Shown piece after piece: positions 25,308-37,892 of a stretch of 64,000 nucleotides of DNA. The number at the start of each line of letters is the position of its first letter. The first letter of the stretch is position 1. The notes below the pieces were generated by a model. That model was given only the letters and a program-made list of their open reading frames with translations. It had not been told where the DNA came from and did not search any database. Position numbers and translations under genes: made by a program. This DNA is from Triops longicaudatus (taxonomy: Eukaryota; Arthropoda; Branchiopoda; Notostraca; Triopsidae). The stretch covers positions 1 to 64,000 of the forward strand of contig JAGQDJ010000207.1 in NCBI GenBank assembly GCA_022885665.1, given 5' to 3'.

Positions 25308-27972
25308 TTGCACGCACGCTTTCGAGTTTCGGAATGAAAGTAGCCTTCAGAAAGGACGGGGCTACAAGTATATGTTAAAGCTTGCAGGGTGAAGAGAGAA
25401 CATCTTGATACACGACAAAATGCTCGGCGTGTTGCTGGTTAAAGTGAGAAACGCGCACTGCTTTGCTCGACGAACGGGTTTTGGGGGAATTCCCACCCTC
25501 CTTCTTGGTCAGACAGCCAGCTACGTCACAAGCGATGACATTGGCGAAAATGGAATTCCCAAGAGAGATGGAACAATACAGCGTTTGTGAGCAAAGAGAG
25601 AGATTTTCCGCAATGGCACCTTCCGTAACCCCACCAAGCGGAAATAAGATAACTACTTAAAAAAATAACTTCAAAACTATTATAAATATAAAGATACGAC
25701 GGATAGGAATACGAACTAAAATAAGTAAGAATATACACTAACTGAAAATAATGACGGAAATTGTAATGTATGTAATTGTATATCCAATCGAAAACAAAGA
25801 AAACGATACAGTTATAGTTAAATCTAGGGAAAATCTAGAAATCTGATTATGTAAGTCTAATATCAATAAATAAAAATATAAATATGAATAACAAATAAAG
25901 TCCTGGAAAAATTCTTCTAAAATTCTAGAAAATGAGAAGAGAAATATTGTATGTAACCGAGTAAGTGAATGAAGCAAATGCGTACATCTCAATAAATTTA
26001 AAATGACAAAATACGATTGTTAGTAAAAAAACCCCTTAGTATTCACAAAATTAATCTTACAAAACCCCAAAATGCATGAAAAAGGTAAAAAAAAACAATA
26101 AGTAAGAAAATGTGATTTAAAAAAAAATTAGTAGCGTCGAACAAGTCTGAAAATATTCCGGAAAGTTGTGAAATGTTTTTTTTTTTTAAAAAAAAAACGG
26201 AAAAGTCAAAGTAAATCTTTTAGAAAAAGTAAATATTTTTTTCTAAATTAAAGGAAAGCGAAGCAACAAGGAACGAAAGAGGCATATGAAAATGACGTTG
26301 CAGAATTAAAAATTTTGTCTTGATTGACAAGAGTTAATAAACCCTGTCTTAATTGCGGGGAATGTGGTTGAAACAAGTGTGTTGTAAGTGCTGCTTGACA
26401 TGAAAACGTGTTAGTAACACCAGATTGAAGCGAACCAGGGTGAGGGTAAACTAAGCAACGTGAAGATGCTCAGATGGTCTAAATGTGTTTTGGTTTGAAT
26501 TTATTAGGAACTTGGCTGGCATTAGCAAAGGAATCTAAACTTATATAAAACGCAGTCGAAGTCGTAAAATTGTGTATGGTTAAGTTTCATTGGGCGCTCT
26601 GAGAGTGGCTTTGGAGCAGTGCTATATTCAGCGCTTAGGTTCTTGGAAGAAAACGATTAAAAATTATTTTTTTGGGGGGGAACAATGAAATGAAAATGAA
26701 TGATTGTGCTTATAAAACTTATTTTAAAGATGCTGTGTTTTTAATTTTGCGTTAGAGAGGACGTGTGTTCCGTAAATGCACTGTCCGCCATGTATTCTAT
26801 CTGTGACTCATTTGTTTAACTGGCTTGTCAACAACTGTTATGCCAAAGTAACTAAAATTGGGTAGTCAAGTTTTGTTAAATTTACTTACTTCAGTTGTTC
26901 AAAGAAAAAACTATACTGCTTTTTGTAGTTATATACGTTGAAGTAAATCATTCAACTTTCTTCAAAAAGACTTCAGAAGTCTGTCCATGAAAGCTTAAAA
27001 AACCAAGTTTTCTATTGTGTTATTGGGAAATACTATACCCGGAAGTCATTTAACCAAAGGGACCAAACTACAATCTTCTTGTGTTAGTATTACCACACAA
27101 CATTTGACAAAGAAAGAGTACAAAGGGGAAGTTCCAGTTCGGGAAACTTACTTGCCCTGCGGAGTATTACGCACTTTTAGGGAATTATGACTTTTCTTGA
27201 GCGTACCAGACCTTGCGAACGCAAGCGTTGTTTCTCATGACCCTTTTTTAGAACATACTATAATTAGATGACATATTAGTCATATCTCATCTCTACTTTT
27301 CGCCAGTAAAAGATGTGTGTAAGACCATATTACACATGCCTTTTGTTGGCCAAAAGCATTATGTACCAATAATTAACACGTGTGTCCATACGAGGCTTGT
27401 TTCCGTGTCTATTTAACGATCGCGACACCAAGTGGTATCGTAGTGGCAGCAAGACGTATTTAAGAGTAAATTACTTCAGAAATTTTCCTGCCATCTCAAA
27501 AAAGTTCGGTATTTGACTAAACTTGTTACTCAGAAAGTTTGTAAATTTGCGTTTTCAAACCTTCAAAAAAGCTCTGGTGAATTTATAACGATTTGACACA
27601 ATTTTGCAACTTTTGAAGGACATTGAATTACTTTTACGGCCATTCCATGGTCATGTAAAGAAAAGAATTTCAATAAAAAGAGAACTAACCTAAAGAATTA
27701 TTTTTACGATTTTTACGATTCTTAATTTTTTTACGATTTACCTTCTCCATGCTGCTACCGAAAAAAAACTCTGGGAAAGTTACCGAAAAATATTTCTTAA
27801 AAGTATTTTAGTGAAAAGTGGTATGTGTAACAAGTGAAAACTTTAATGTAAAAACGTCCAAAAATATTTCAAGCATTTCATGAAAACTTTATGGTATACA
27901 GTGGCCTTAATTTTCAACACAAAAACATAATTTCTTTAATGCATTTATGTCTTGTTTATTTACATACGTTTA

Positions 27973-28125
27973 TACCTAAATTTTCAGAATGACAGTTCCC
28001 ATCACTGGGGTCGTGTTGCATGTAAGCCAAAGAATGTCCTCCAATTCTTGGGTCATGAACGTCAGCTCGGATGGTTTAATGCCGAGCTTCACGCAACTAA
28101 ATTTGGTAGTCTTCCCACCTTGTAT
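27973..28125 (+). repeat. Dispersed repeat, copy B (partner at 6264-6425)
   Basis: Same block order as copy A, with substitutions and small indels; similarity fades after CCACCTTG. Unclassified. Confidence 0.6.
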
Positions 28126-30797
28126 GGGGCCTATCTAAGGGTCTTTTTAAGGTCATCTTGGTTTGAAATTTTTCCTTAGTCTTGCAGCAGACATGCGTTG
28201 TACGGTACTTCTCAATAAGACGACTCAAACAAACCTGCTTTATCCTAACTGCACGCCACTGTGAGATTAGCTTCGGATAGCGGGTCAAAAGCGTTTGAAA
28301 TAGCTTGCTGTGGGACGTATCCGCGCAACTGCCGTGGCGTTAGGTACACGGGAGTTAGTTTGTTTCGGTCGTTTTTAGACCCAAATTGAGATGTACTGTA
28401 CATTCTCTAGCAAGTGTAATTCAGTTACGCAAAAAAGTTACCGCGTATTTGCGTCTCTACATGAAGAGCTTCCATAATGTCTCTGTTTTTAATCCTTTCC
28501 TTGTAGGTAACACCTGCAACTCTTAGTAAGAATGTCCTTTCAGCCGTCTGTATTAGGGACTTGATTCTTCGTGCCGTGCACTAAAGACAAAAGTTTCCCG
28601 CTTTATTTTCCCTGTAGGGTCTCATACATTCTACCGAATCTCTAGTACCTTTTTTGCTAACATGTTTTAATCCTTAGTTTCTTTTCAATAACCTATTTCT
28701 GCTAGCTTATCTTCAAACAAATTAACCCAGGGCTATTTGATGATAATTAGCACGTTTCTTTGTGGAGCTCATCAACCGATCTAACTTACACACGTTTCAC
28801 CGACGGTAACTTATTGGCGCAAAAGCCGACAACGCGATATATATTATTTTCCCTGTAGAATGTTCTGGACCTGGTAGTTGATGCATAAGAAATGAAAATA
28901 AATTATACACAAGGCACCAAAACTTGTAAGCTATAAGGAAATGAAATAGCTCAATAGTCTCGCAAAGTTTCTTATCAAATTAGGATGGCGTTACTGCTTA
29001 TTCTTTACTGCAAAACGGACGCATACCGGCGGAAAACAACCAGAAGTACCTATAGACATATCATTGGACTATTCTTGTCATGTTGTGTAATAATACGGAA
29101 GTGAAACATATCAGTTCAGTAGCATCAAGCTTCCACGGTCAACTTCTATGGTTCAGGCCAAACAAAAACTTCACTTGAAAAATAATCTAACTTTTTAATT
29201 TATGCAAGAACACTAACGTTGAATAGCGCATTAATACAAATATTGCACAAAAATGTAAAATAACACTCAACACAAGCAACAAATTTATGACCAGCCCACG
29301 TGAGTTTGTTGTTGTTCTTAGTCAGAGCACACTACGGCAGGACCTTAGACTCAAAACCCTGCCAAGCCAAGCTTTCCTCTCTGAAAAATATTCTATCCAA
29401 AAAAATATTATTTTGTGTCCTAGGCATGCCTGCATCAAACTCACATCGTTGTGCGAGCTGTCTTCTTTTTTTCCAACGCTGTCAGCTCTTTTTGCCTGAA
29501 CTGAGAAGACTTTCCAGTGTTTGCCGCACTAAAAAGTGGGGTCACAATTTCTCAACTAAACTCTGAATAATTGTGAAAACTGCGTGGACGATAACTCGAA
29601 AACAAAACATCAGATTTTCATTACTTATATGCCAAAATTCTTAGAAAAATTTTCTTAGTGTAGTAAATCTCAGAAACGCACATTATAACGCATAGGAAAA
29701 AAAGTTCAAAATTTCAATTAATCATAGTCAGTTAACTAATTAACGTTTCGTAAGATCAAAGCTTTACCACACGCTACTCTTGTGCTATAGTGTATATGCG
29801 AAAAAAATTCGAGAAAGTCTTTAACCGTTTTCGCGGTGTTCTCCACGCAAATTCCCCATATTATAAGGCCAAAAGCGCTTAGCTTCCACCGTGGCCTTAA
29901 AGCAAACAACGGGTCAGTTTTCAGCCTCATAAATCACATTCACTAACAGTTTTTACTTGGCAAAGCGTGCTTACAGCACTCATAATTAGTAAAATGAGTA
30001 TAATGAAAAATAAAGAAGGAAAGCTACGCATTCCCCTGAAATATGGATTATGTTTCCATGGCATGACACTCCCTTTAGAATCTTGACGCGAAACGTCGCT
30101 CGACTTGACTGTACTTGGTTCAGCCGTTATCCGAAGTGGAGTCCAGCAACCCTTCCCTAAACTCCACTTTCAACCCGAGTGTGACCAGTGGAAACAGGCG
30201 AGTTCAAGAACTCGTGTGGAAATACCATTTCAACTCAGGTTGAGCCGGCGGTGGAAACACAGCTGTGTGGAACGCTACTGTTCCGCAGCGACACTTTTAT
30301 ACACGGTGCCGAGCCGTTCCTATAGGACATTTTGTTGGGGCCGTTTATGTGAAATACTGTACGGGAAAAAAACATTCCAACGTGCCATGATTGTCATTGA
30401 GTTGAAAAGAAATAATGATAAATCGAAGGAACGAAAGTAAATGAAAGCTACACCACGCGGTCAAACTTCAAGATAAAGATTTTTACTGTGTTGCCAAGAC
30501 GGCTGGGTAGGACAATAAATAGATTTCAACCAATCTTTTTTGGATTAAAGCTTATCATATTTGTAGCCAAAACGTATGAAAGATTAAATCGTTGATTAAA
30601 AGCTGAAATCAACTGATAGCTTAAACTACGAATGAGTAAAATTATTGGGTCGAATATATCCAGAATATTTAAGGTCGAATATTTAAAGAAATGGGATACT
30701 GCGGTTATTGGAGTGTCGTTATAAAGAACACCGACGAACAGAAAAACATCAAAACGGCTATTTATATCCAAAGTCAGTTTCATCCGACGTATATTTA

Positions 30798-30909
30798 TAT
30801 AACAGAACTCGCAACATGAAAATCGTATCTGTAGCCGTCACTACGTCGTAATCTTTTACGACGTAGTGACGACTACAGATACGATTTTCATGTTGCGAGT
30901 TCTGTTATA
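30798..30909. repeat. Near-perfect palindrome, 54-bp arms, 4-nt loop
   Basis: Arms 30798-30851 and 30856-30909 are reverse complements with a single mismatch (30835 against 30872) and a TCTT spacer. The arms start with TATAAC and end in GTTATA. DNA or RNA would form a stable hairpin. There is no obvious terminal repeat or coding sequence around it. Confidence 0.95.
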
Positions 30910-32689
30910 GTGAAATTCTGCTGTACTGTGAAGTTGTTTATTTAATTTAATTAGTCAGTAATTTACTTCGTTAATTTCTTTTTTTTTTTACTTCGTTGAT
31001 TTCTTCCGTTAAAGGTTGGGCCGCACTGCCAATTTGGCCTTGGGGCTTTTACGAGCCCTAGATCAACGCTTGCTGTATTCAGCAACGAACGTTATTCTTC
31101 GGCTTTCACATCAATTTCTATGGTACTGCCACAACTGGTGCGGTGGGAAACTTTAGTTGGATGTGCTATCCATATACTCCGAATGCGGCCAACATCGGAT
31201 CCCAGCTTTGGATGTATTGGAATTTAGTAGTGTTTAATAAACTCTACGGATTCATACTGATCGACTAATCGATAAAAATTTTGCTGTTGTTGAAAAATAG
31301 TCTTTCTCGAAGAGAAATAAAAAATATACATTAAACAAAGTTTTGGACTAATCGTAATTTAAATGTCATTTACTTGACGATAAAAATTCGTATCGATCGA
31401 CTAAACGATAGAAACTTAGCAGTTGTAGCCATGAACCTTGGTTGTACCCTTGCTTTAAGCCTGGTAACTTGAAAGTACACAACTTATTTTATTAAGCGGT
31501 CCAACTAGACTCAAATTTCACTGCGTCTACTACCCTCTTATATTAGGCCTACTGGTTGTCAAACTGAAATTCTTTTGTTAGAATAGAACACACGGAACTA
31601 CGAATCAGCACTTCTTCCACTTACAGCTGGACCCTTCCTTTTCAAACCATTGTAAACCAACCTCTTTGTATAGGCTTGTTACCGCTGGGGTGCTCTGTGG
31701 TAGGAACAGTGGCGCAACGAGGGTAGGGCAGACAGGGCACGTGCTCTGGGAGCCAACTTGAAGGGGCACCATTTTCAGGTACGCGATTAAAAAAATAAGA
31801 GAATACATCTTGCGTCGACAAAACGGAAATAATGGTGCATACACTATAAATCAATGCACGAAAATGTCACCCTTATTTTAAACAAATAAGAAAGCCCTGA
31901 TTTTGTATTTAAGCTTTCCAGGTATTCCTGAGAGAAATACTTTGATCCACCGTCTTTCCGCGGAACATCGGCTCCAAGAAAATACCGAGTAAACAAAAAC
32001 ATAAACTGAGCCAGGTTTAAATTGTGTAATACAAGGATGCGTTCCATGCTCACAGAAAGGTTATTCTTATTGACTTGGCAAAAGTTTTAGCAAAAAATCG
32101 TGTCTTAGTTGTACGGGTGATTAAAGGGTTTCCAGTTATATCTAAGCAATTGTTAGCTGCTGTCGTTATTGAAAACCTTTAGAGAATATTGCAAATCGCA
32201 GAAGTTAAATGCTGTCTGTTTTAAATGAATCGCTACAGATGACTCAAACGAATCTGCTGGTAGTGCTTCGAAATTTCACTTTTAACACCCAAAATAATTA
32301 TTCTTATATTGATGGAAAACAAGAGTAGCGTAAAAATTGGGTAATTTCGAACGAAAAAGGGCCTCTTTTACCACTTCTCTTTTAATTTCGGCTATTTTTT
32401 TAATAAAAGCAAAACAAAAAGTTTTGGCTCTGTAGACTGCCCTGCAGACTGGCATAATACTTTAACTTTCGACTTCAATGTATAATTCCAGGAGTACTGT
32501 ATTTTCAAAGTTGATGTTCAAAGTTAGCCCACGATGTTTATAAACTGGAATATAAACACAAAATTGCACGACAAAATTTAGAGAAAATTTTCTTTGTGGC
32601 ATCGTTAGCGTGAATTAGTTGAACACTATTGACTATGGTACTTTTCTTATAAACTCCTCGTCGATTTCAAGTGTTCCCTTCCTAACCAA

Positions 32690-32880
32690 ACCTAACTTAA
32701 CTAAGCATAACCAAACCTAACCTAATTTAACTAATTTTGACAAGTTTTAAGGCATTTTTGATCCGCGCGTCTATGCAAGCCATAGGCAAATCAATTCAAA
32801 AGATTGGGCAGTTCCGTTAGGTTCATTTAGGTTAGGTTAGTCAGGTCAGATAAGGTTAGTCCCAGGTTATGTTCAGGAAG
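32690..32880. repeat. CCTAA motifs facing TTAGG motifs
   Basis: The left half (32690-32750) carries several AACCTAAC-type motifs and the right half (32815-32880) several GTTAGGTTAG-type motifs, giving a loose inverted arrangement of about 190 bp. Related degenerate motifs occur at 23620-23660, 34590-34670 and 63030-64000. Confidence 0.6.
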
Positions 32881-35800
32881 GCTTACTTGTAAGTTTAGTA
32901 AACTTTTCATCCACGGCAAGCTTTCGCTAGCTTCGGAACAGCCACAAGTCATAACACAAGAACCGGGTTGAAGTTCCCTATGTAATTCTAACATCAAATT
33001 TGCCTGGAGGAAAGAAGTTGCAACTGCATTCTGATTTAGATAACTAAAAACTGATCGACGAAATATCTTTGTGGGTAAACTGGAGCCCCTGTATCAGTCC
33101 AAAACTATCCTAGTTGTCTTTCGGTAGTGAAAATCTGAAATTTTACCCCACGTATTCGGAATTTTTCAGTTTCACAGTAGTTTTTTATTATGTTTGTGAG
33201 GAATTTGACAAGAACACTCACAAAAAAGTTTTCTGACAAAACCTAATAAGCTACAAGAGAGTTCGTAAAATTGCAAGACAGTAAGCTCCGAGCCCATGTT
33301 TAAAGTTACCCCCAAACAAATTTCAGGTTGGCGGGGAAACTTTGAACAACAACACAGCTGGAAAACAAAAGCTCGCTGCTCTTTGCCGAGTTCACTGAAT
33401 TGAAGGTAGATCAATATACTACACTTAATCAAGAACTAAGATTCTAATGATCATAGTTACCTTGTCTTCGCTAAGTCTTCGCTACCGAACGGCTTTCGGC
33501 GCAAAATGCGTCAAAACAAAGGATTCCTTTTGCTTTCCTAACATAGCCTATTCGTAGCGAAATTCTTCAGTGTTTGAAGTCCATACGGTCGCTTTGTGTT
33601 GGGTAGTTAGTAGACGGCAATGTTTTGGCGCGAAAGGCACTACAACACATTCTTTTGTACGTTCTCCGCAAAACTTTACGGAGTAGTTCTCGGTCTACAG
33701 TCACAACTCTTCTCGGAAATTCTTTATGGAAACGGGAGATCCCTTACGGTCGAGGTTTATTTAATGTTTGTTTTTAGCTGCGCCGACAGCAAATGCCAAC
33801 GCGGATTTTTGAGCTAGATAATGAGACAGTCAACCATTCTCACAACAATTCATGCACTGGGCATATCTCAGAGCTTAAAATCAAGTAGTTCTCAGGAGAC
33901 CCACGGGAATGGCCAAAATTTCTACCGAAATTTAAAAGCCTTGTCTTCGACGTAGTGCCGACAGTACCTAAAGGCTAGCATACTTGCGCGGACTTCTCGC
34001 GTCCCGTATCTAAGATACAGCGTGAAAATATCGTAACTTGTTCTAAATAAGTTAAAATCGGAATTTACGATACTTGTTCAAAACCCATGGCCAAGTATTC
34101 CGTACACGCCTTGTAAAGAAAACAACTCACGATGCACGTGAGAGTCAAAAACGCACACCCCAACAATCCTGGCGATTCCCAACCTTTCGTGTGCGGCATG
34201 CAACCAAGCGCACAGACTCTCTGATTGCGAGAAATTCCCAGCGATGCCAACAGAGGAGCGAGCAGCGGTGGTAACAAAAATTCCAAAGCCTGCGTCCACT
34301 ACCTGGTGCCAGGTCACAAATCGTAAGAAATAGTTAAATTCGAAGTCGCCTGTCAAGATGAACACCAGGGTGCCACCTATCAAATAATGAAGGCCTACAT
34401 TGTCGGCAAAATATACTAAAGCAACCGAAAGGTTGATAAAGAACTTCGGCCCAGTTTATCTGATTTACCCATTGAATCCACAGACTCAGTAACAAGTAAG
34501 AAGTAAAGCAGAATCTATTAGCAGTATTTTAATATAAACTTCAATTATTTTTAGCATTTTCATTTAATTTCGACTAATGTTTTAAATTAACGTGACCTAA
34601 CTCACTTAGCTTATCCTGACCTAAATTAACGAAACCTGGTTAACCCTGCGTAATATAATTTAACCTATCGTAACTCTGAATGAGAAAATATATATTGGAA
34701 AATTCTTTGCATATACCTCTAGGTAGCGAATTGTATAGTGAAACATCTGTGTGGTCGACTGGTTGAGGAAAATTACATTCTTTTTCATTGAATTTGAGTA
34801 CAACTAATCAACTGCTCAAACTTAAAACAATCAAGTTCACTTATTAATGTGTGAAATCGGTGATTTTTATAGAAAAAAAAAACAGAAACTAGACGCCCTC
34901 TGAGCGTTCACTAATTTTGGCGTATTATAGGATTCGCGCTACGGGATGCCTGCTGTCAGGGGCAATGTCTTAACGTTTTGTTTTGGTTACTTCAACAAGC
35001 ACAATTCGCAAGACTTTCTTTACGTGAAGAAATTTAATTATGTTTAAATAACGTAATCAACGATCTTTTGATCTACGAAACAGAGTACAAAACATACTTG
35101 AAAAACTACTTCATTAACTTATTTGCAAATTGACGACTAGTTATAGGACATTTATGTTATTTTTTTATTGCTTGAATAATTTAAGATTGTACATTTCATG
35201 GTAATGCAGATGACTTTGTTTACTGTGTTAACTTCAACTTTATTTTGGTTGGTAACGTAATGATTTATTGCGTAAATGAAGACTCATACACACACAAATG
35301 AACAAAGGACACAAAACAAACGAAACACAGGTAGTCTTTCCTATCCACTACAGTAACCGACTTGTTTGCCTCGTGATCATGCTGTAACTCACAACCCCTT
35401 CGCGATACCTTCGCTTCTTATACTAAATCTTGCCCTTGACCTTGAAATACTTGTCCCGAACCTTAACCTTGCATTCTTTCCTTGCCATCAGAATGACGAA
35501 AAGCTATAAATTTGTCCCTGACCTTGACCTTGCATTCAGTCAAGAATTATGAAAACCTATCAACTGTTTCATGTAGAGTTAATTTACTGCTTCAAAACAA
35601 ACTAGTAGTACTTTTTCTCTTAACTGAATCACAACACAGGAAAAAGAAACAGCAGCAACTTGTCAGTTTTCGCAATAATAAACTTACATTAGCAATGGGA
35701 AAGGAGGCCGGGATTTTGTACGCCTACTACAAATAGAAAGAGATCGTTCCTGTTGTTTCACTTTATCCACGCAGGCAGTTATTTATTTCATAACATTTCT

Positions 35801-36939
35801 TAGGATTCGAGTATTAGTGTAATTTCCACCGATAAATGTGCATAGCGTTCAAATTTGGCGCCAATACCTTAAAAGAGAACAGTGGACTATCGACCAAGAA
35901 ACTAGCAAAACAAATTTTACTTTTTCGTTTGCTGACATATCACAACGATATCCTAAGAGGTTGTTTTCGTACGCTCTTACCATACAGGAAATAAATTGAG
36001 TTTCTTTACTTGATTTCTTAAAAAAAAAGATAAGTTGAGTAGTGAAGGCTTTTCGATAAGCGATTTTGGGTTACGGGCTAATCTTTTGAGGACCACTGCG
36101 TTAAAGAGTAGTTATGCAATAGTACCAAGTTGCTCTAGCAAATATTTCGACAGAGCAAATCTATTAACAGTTTGATCTTTGAAGACACTGCGTTAGAAAA
36201 TTTATCTAAATCTCATACAGTTAGCTGTTGCATGTAGGTTATTCAAGGAATTACATGAAATCTAGTCGGATGCTATAAGCAGCTAAACACCAACGTAAGT
36301 TTAAGGCAGTAACTACCAATGACTTTGAATTAAAACAGACTAATCAGAAGTAAGGTTATTTGGAACCGAAAAAGATTGCGTGTTTTCTTTTTTGTTTGCT
36401 TTTTGGCCACTTTTTGAGTTATAAGAAAAAATTGTTTGTAGGCTGTTGTGCAGAATCAAATAAGCTAATGATCTTGTATACTTCTTTGGTCGCAACTTTT
36501 GCTATTTTATCAACGATCTCACTTCAAGTCTAATTGATATTGCTTAGTTTTTTCTCTTTTCCAAAATTTCTACCTTTCGGGAAATTGGTGTAGCAAACTC
36601 CCGTGTGATGAATCTTATCTTCGATAAATTGTCAAAATTTTTAATAAAGAAGGAGAATAAAGGTGTTGTAACGTTAACTTAAAAAAAAACAAGCACAATC
36701 TCGTGCTCGAAGCCTCAGTGGTCTACTTGGCTACAGCACATCTGTCTGCGTATTCTACAAGTCCTTTCCAATACAACTTGTAGAAAACATAATCAAACCT
36801 TTCTAGAACACAACGTACGAAATCTTTAAAAATGTCCTTAACACTCGTAAATAATTCCTACAGTTAACCCTTCGACAAAAAATACGGAACATCCCGGGCT
36901 TCACAGCACAATACCCTATACATGTCAAGAAAAGTTCGG

Positions 36940-37583
36940 AAAATGTACACGCTCCTTAACGCTCGCAAATAAAGAGCCAGCTGCTTAGCAAGTAATCTAA
37001 TCTTTCACCGGAAAAGGCTTGTTTTCGTTTCTAGAACTACATAATTGCAATTACAAGGCCAACCTTTCCAGTGCTTAGAAATACGTTCCTTAAAATTGCA
37101 CATATCTAAGCAAACTGTTCTTCCCAAAGTAATCCTCAGTGGCGTCGTGCACTTCAAAAATTTGGGGGTGCCCGATTTGGCATTTCTCTTAATAAAAGAG
37201 TTAATGAGTTATAAATGAGTTTTAAATTATACCTTTTTCTTCAGGATGGCAAAAAATTTTTTTTTTGGGGGGGCCCGGGCCCCCCCGACCCCTTATGGCA
37301 CGACGCCACTGGTAATCCTGGTAGAAACTTATAACTATATGTAATAAAATAATTACAAATACAAAATGTGCACGCTCCTTACAGAGCCAGCTGCTTCGCA
37401 AGTAATTTAAACTTTTAGCGGAAAAGACTTATTTTCGTTTCACGAACTCCATAATTGCAATTATCAAGACCAACCTTTCCTGTGCTTAGAAATTCGTTCC
37501 TTAAAATTGCACTAAGCAAGCTGTTCTTCCAAAAGCAATCCTTGTGGAAACTTATAACTATACCTAATAAAATAATTACAAAT
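36940..37583 (+). repeat. Direct tandem duplication (two units)
   Basis: Unit 1 is about 36940-37362 and unit 2 about 37363-37583. Both begin with AAAATGT.CACGCTCCTTA and end with ATAATTACAAAT, with matching order between (GAGCCAGCTGCTT, CATAATTGCAATTA, CCTTTCC.GTGCTTAGAAAT, CGTTCCTTAAAATTGCAC). Unit 1 is longer only because it contains the 175-bp MITE at 37137-37311 plus its target duplication; unit 2 shows the site empty. Confidence 0.9.
37137..37311 (+). mobile_element. hAT-type MITE, 175 bp, 8-bp target duplication
   Basis: Terminal inverted repeats CAGTGGCGTCGTGC / GCACGACGCCACTG, flanked on both sides by GTAATCCT (37129-37136 and 37312-37319). The paralogous unit 2 of the surrounding tandem duplication has one copy of this site (GCAATCCT) and no insert. 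A perfect palindrome of G7, CCCGGG, C7 lies at about 37267-37286. A second copy of the family is at 51321-51496 in the opposite orientation. No coding capacity. Confidence 0.93.
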
Positions 37584-37822
37584 TCTGAACAATCTTACGT
37601 TTGCAAACAGCGCAGTGCGAACAGTTGGTTCAATTTGTACTATAAACCCCACTTCTGGGTAGCAAATAAAAGCGTAAAACAAAAAAGGAAAACCGGATGC
37701 TTTGCAATTACTCCATTTGTTAACAGCAGTAAGTAGTTAACTATCGGATCTTACGACACTGGATAATGGCCGCATCGTTTATTGCGCTTAAGAAAACGCA
37801 AACGCCTTATTTCTAAGTCATC

Positions 37823-37830
37823 TATATATA
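37823..37830 (+). promoter_or_regulatory. TATA box of the small secreted-protein gene
   Basis: TATATATA about 63-70 bp upstream of the ATG at 37893, a usual distance for a TATA box with a short 5' leader. Confidence 0.6.
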
Positions 37831-37892
37831 CGAAGGACTATATTAGGTTTTCTTAGTTTCTTACGGGCAGTTGCCAAGATATAGTCACCAAT

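Larger units (their letters stand above)
23608..36939. other. 13-kb gene-poor interval
   Basis: No exon chain could be supported on either strand. Recognisable items, listed separately: an (AC)10 run, repeat copy B at 27973, the palindrome at 30798, and CCTAA/TTAGG-type motifs at 32.69-32.88 kb and 34.59-34.67 kb. Smaller items: poly-T/poly-A pair near 26175-26198; a lone CAGTGGCGCAACG terminus-like motif at 31709; two diverged copies of a CGACTAA.CGATA motif at 31260 and 31395. A hydrophobic minus-strand stretch at 34065-34430 is open in two frames but unassigned. Confidence 0.55.

Noticed and set aside
30105..30440. 111-codon plus-strand frame
   Set aside because: Composition and lack of splice partners suggest a chance frame, perhaps in a repeat with GTGGAAA motifs.
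31709..31760. CAGTGGCGCAACG sequence resembling a hAT terminus
   Set aside because: No matching opposite end or target duplication found; noted only inside the gene-poor interval.
34065..34430. Hydrophobic minus-strand frames resembling a multipass membrane protein
   Set aside because: Two overlapping frames, no convincing splice sites, start or family match; could be an exon of an unknown gene but cannot be supported.
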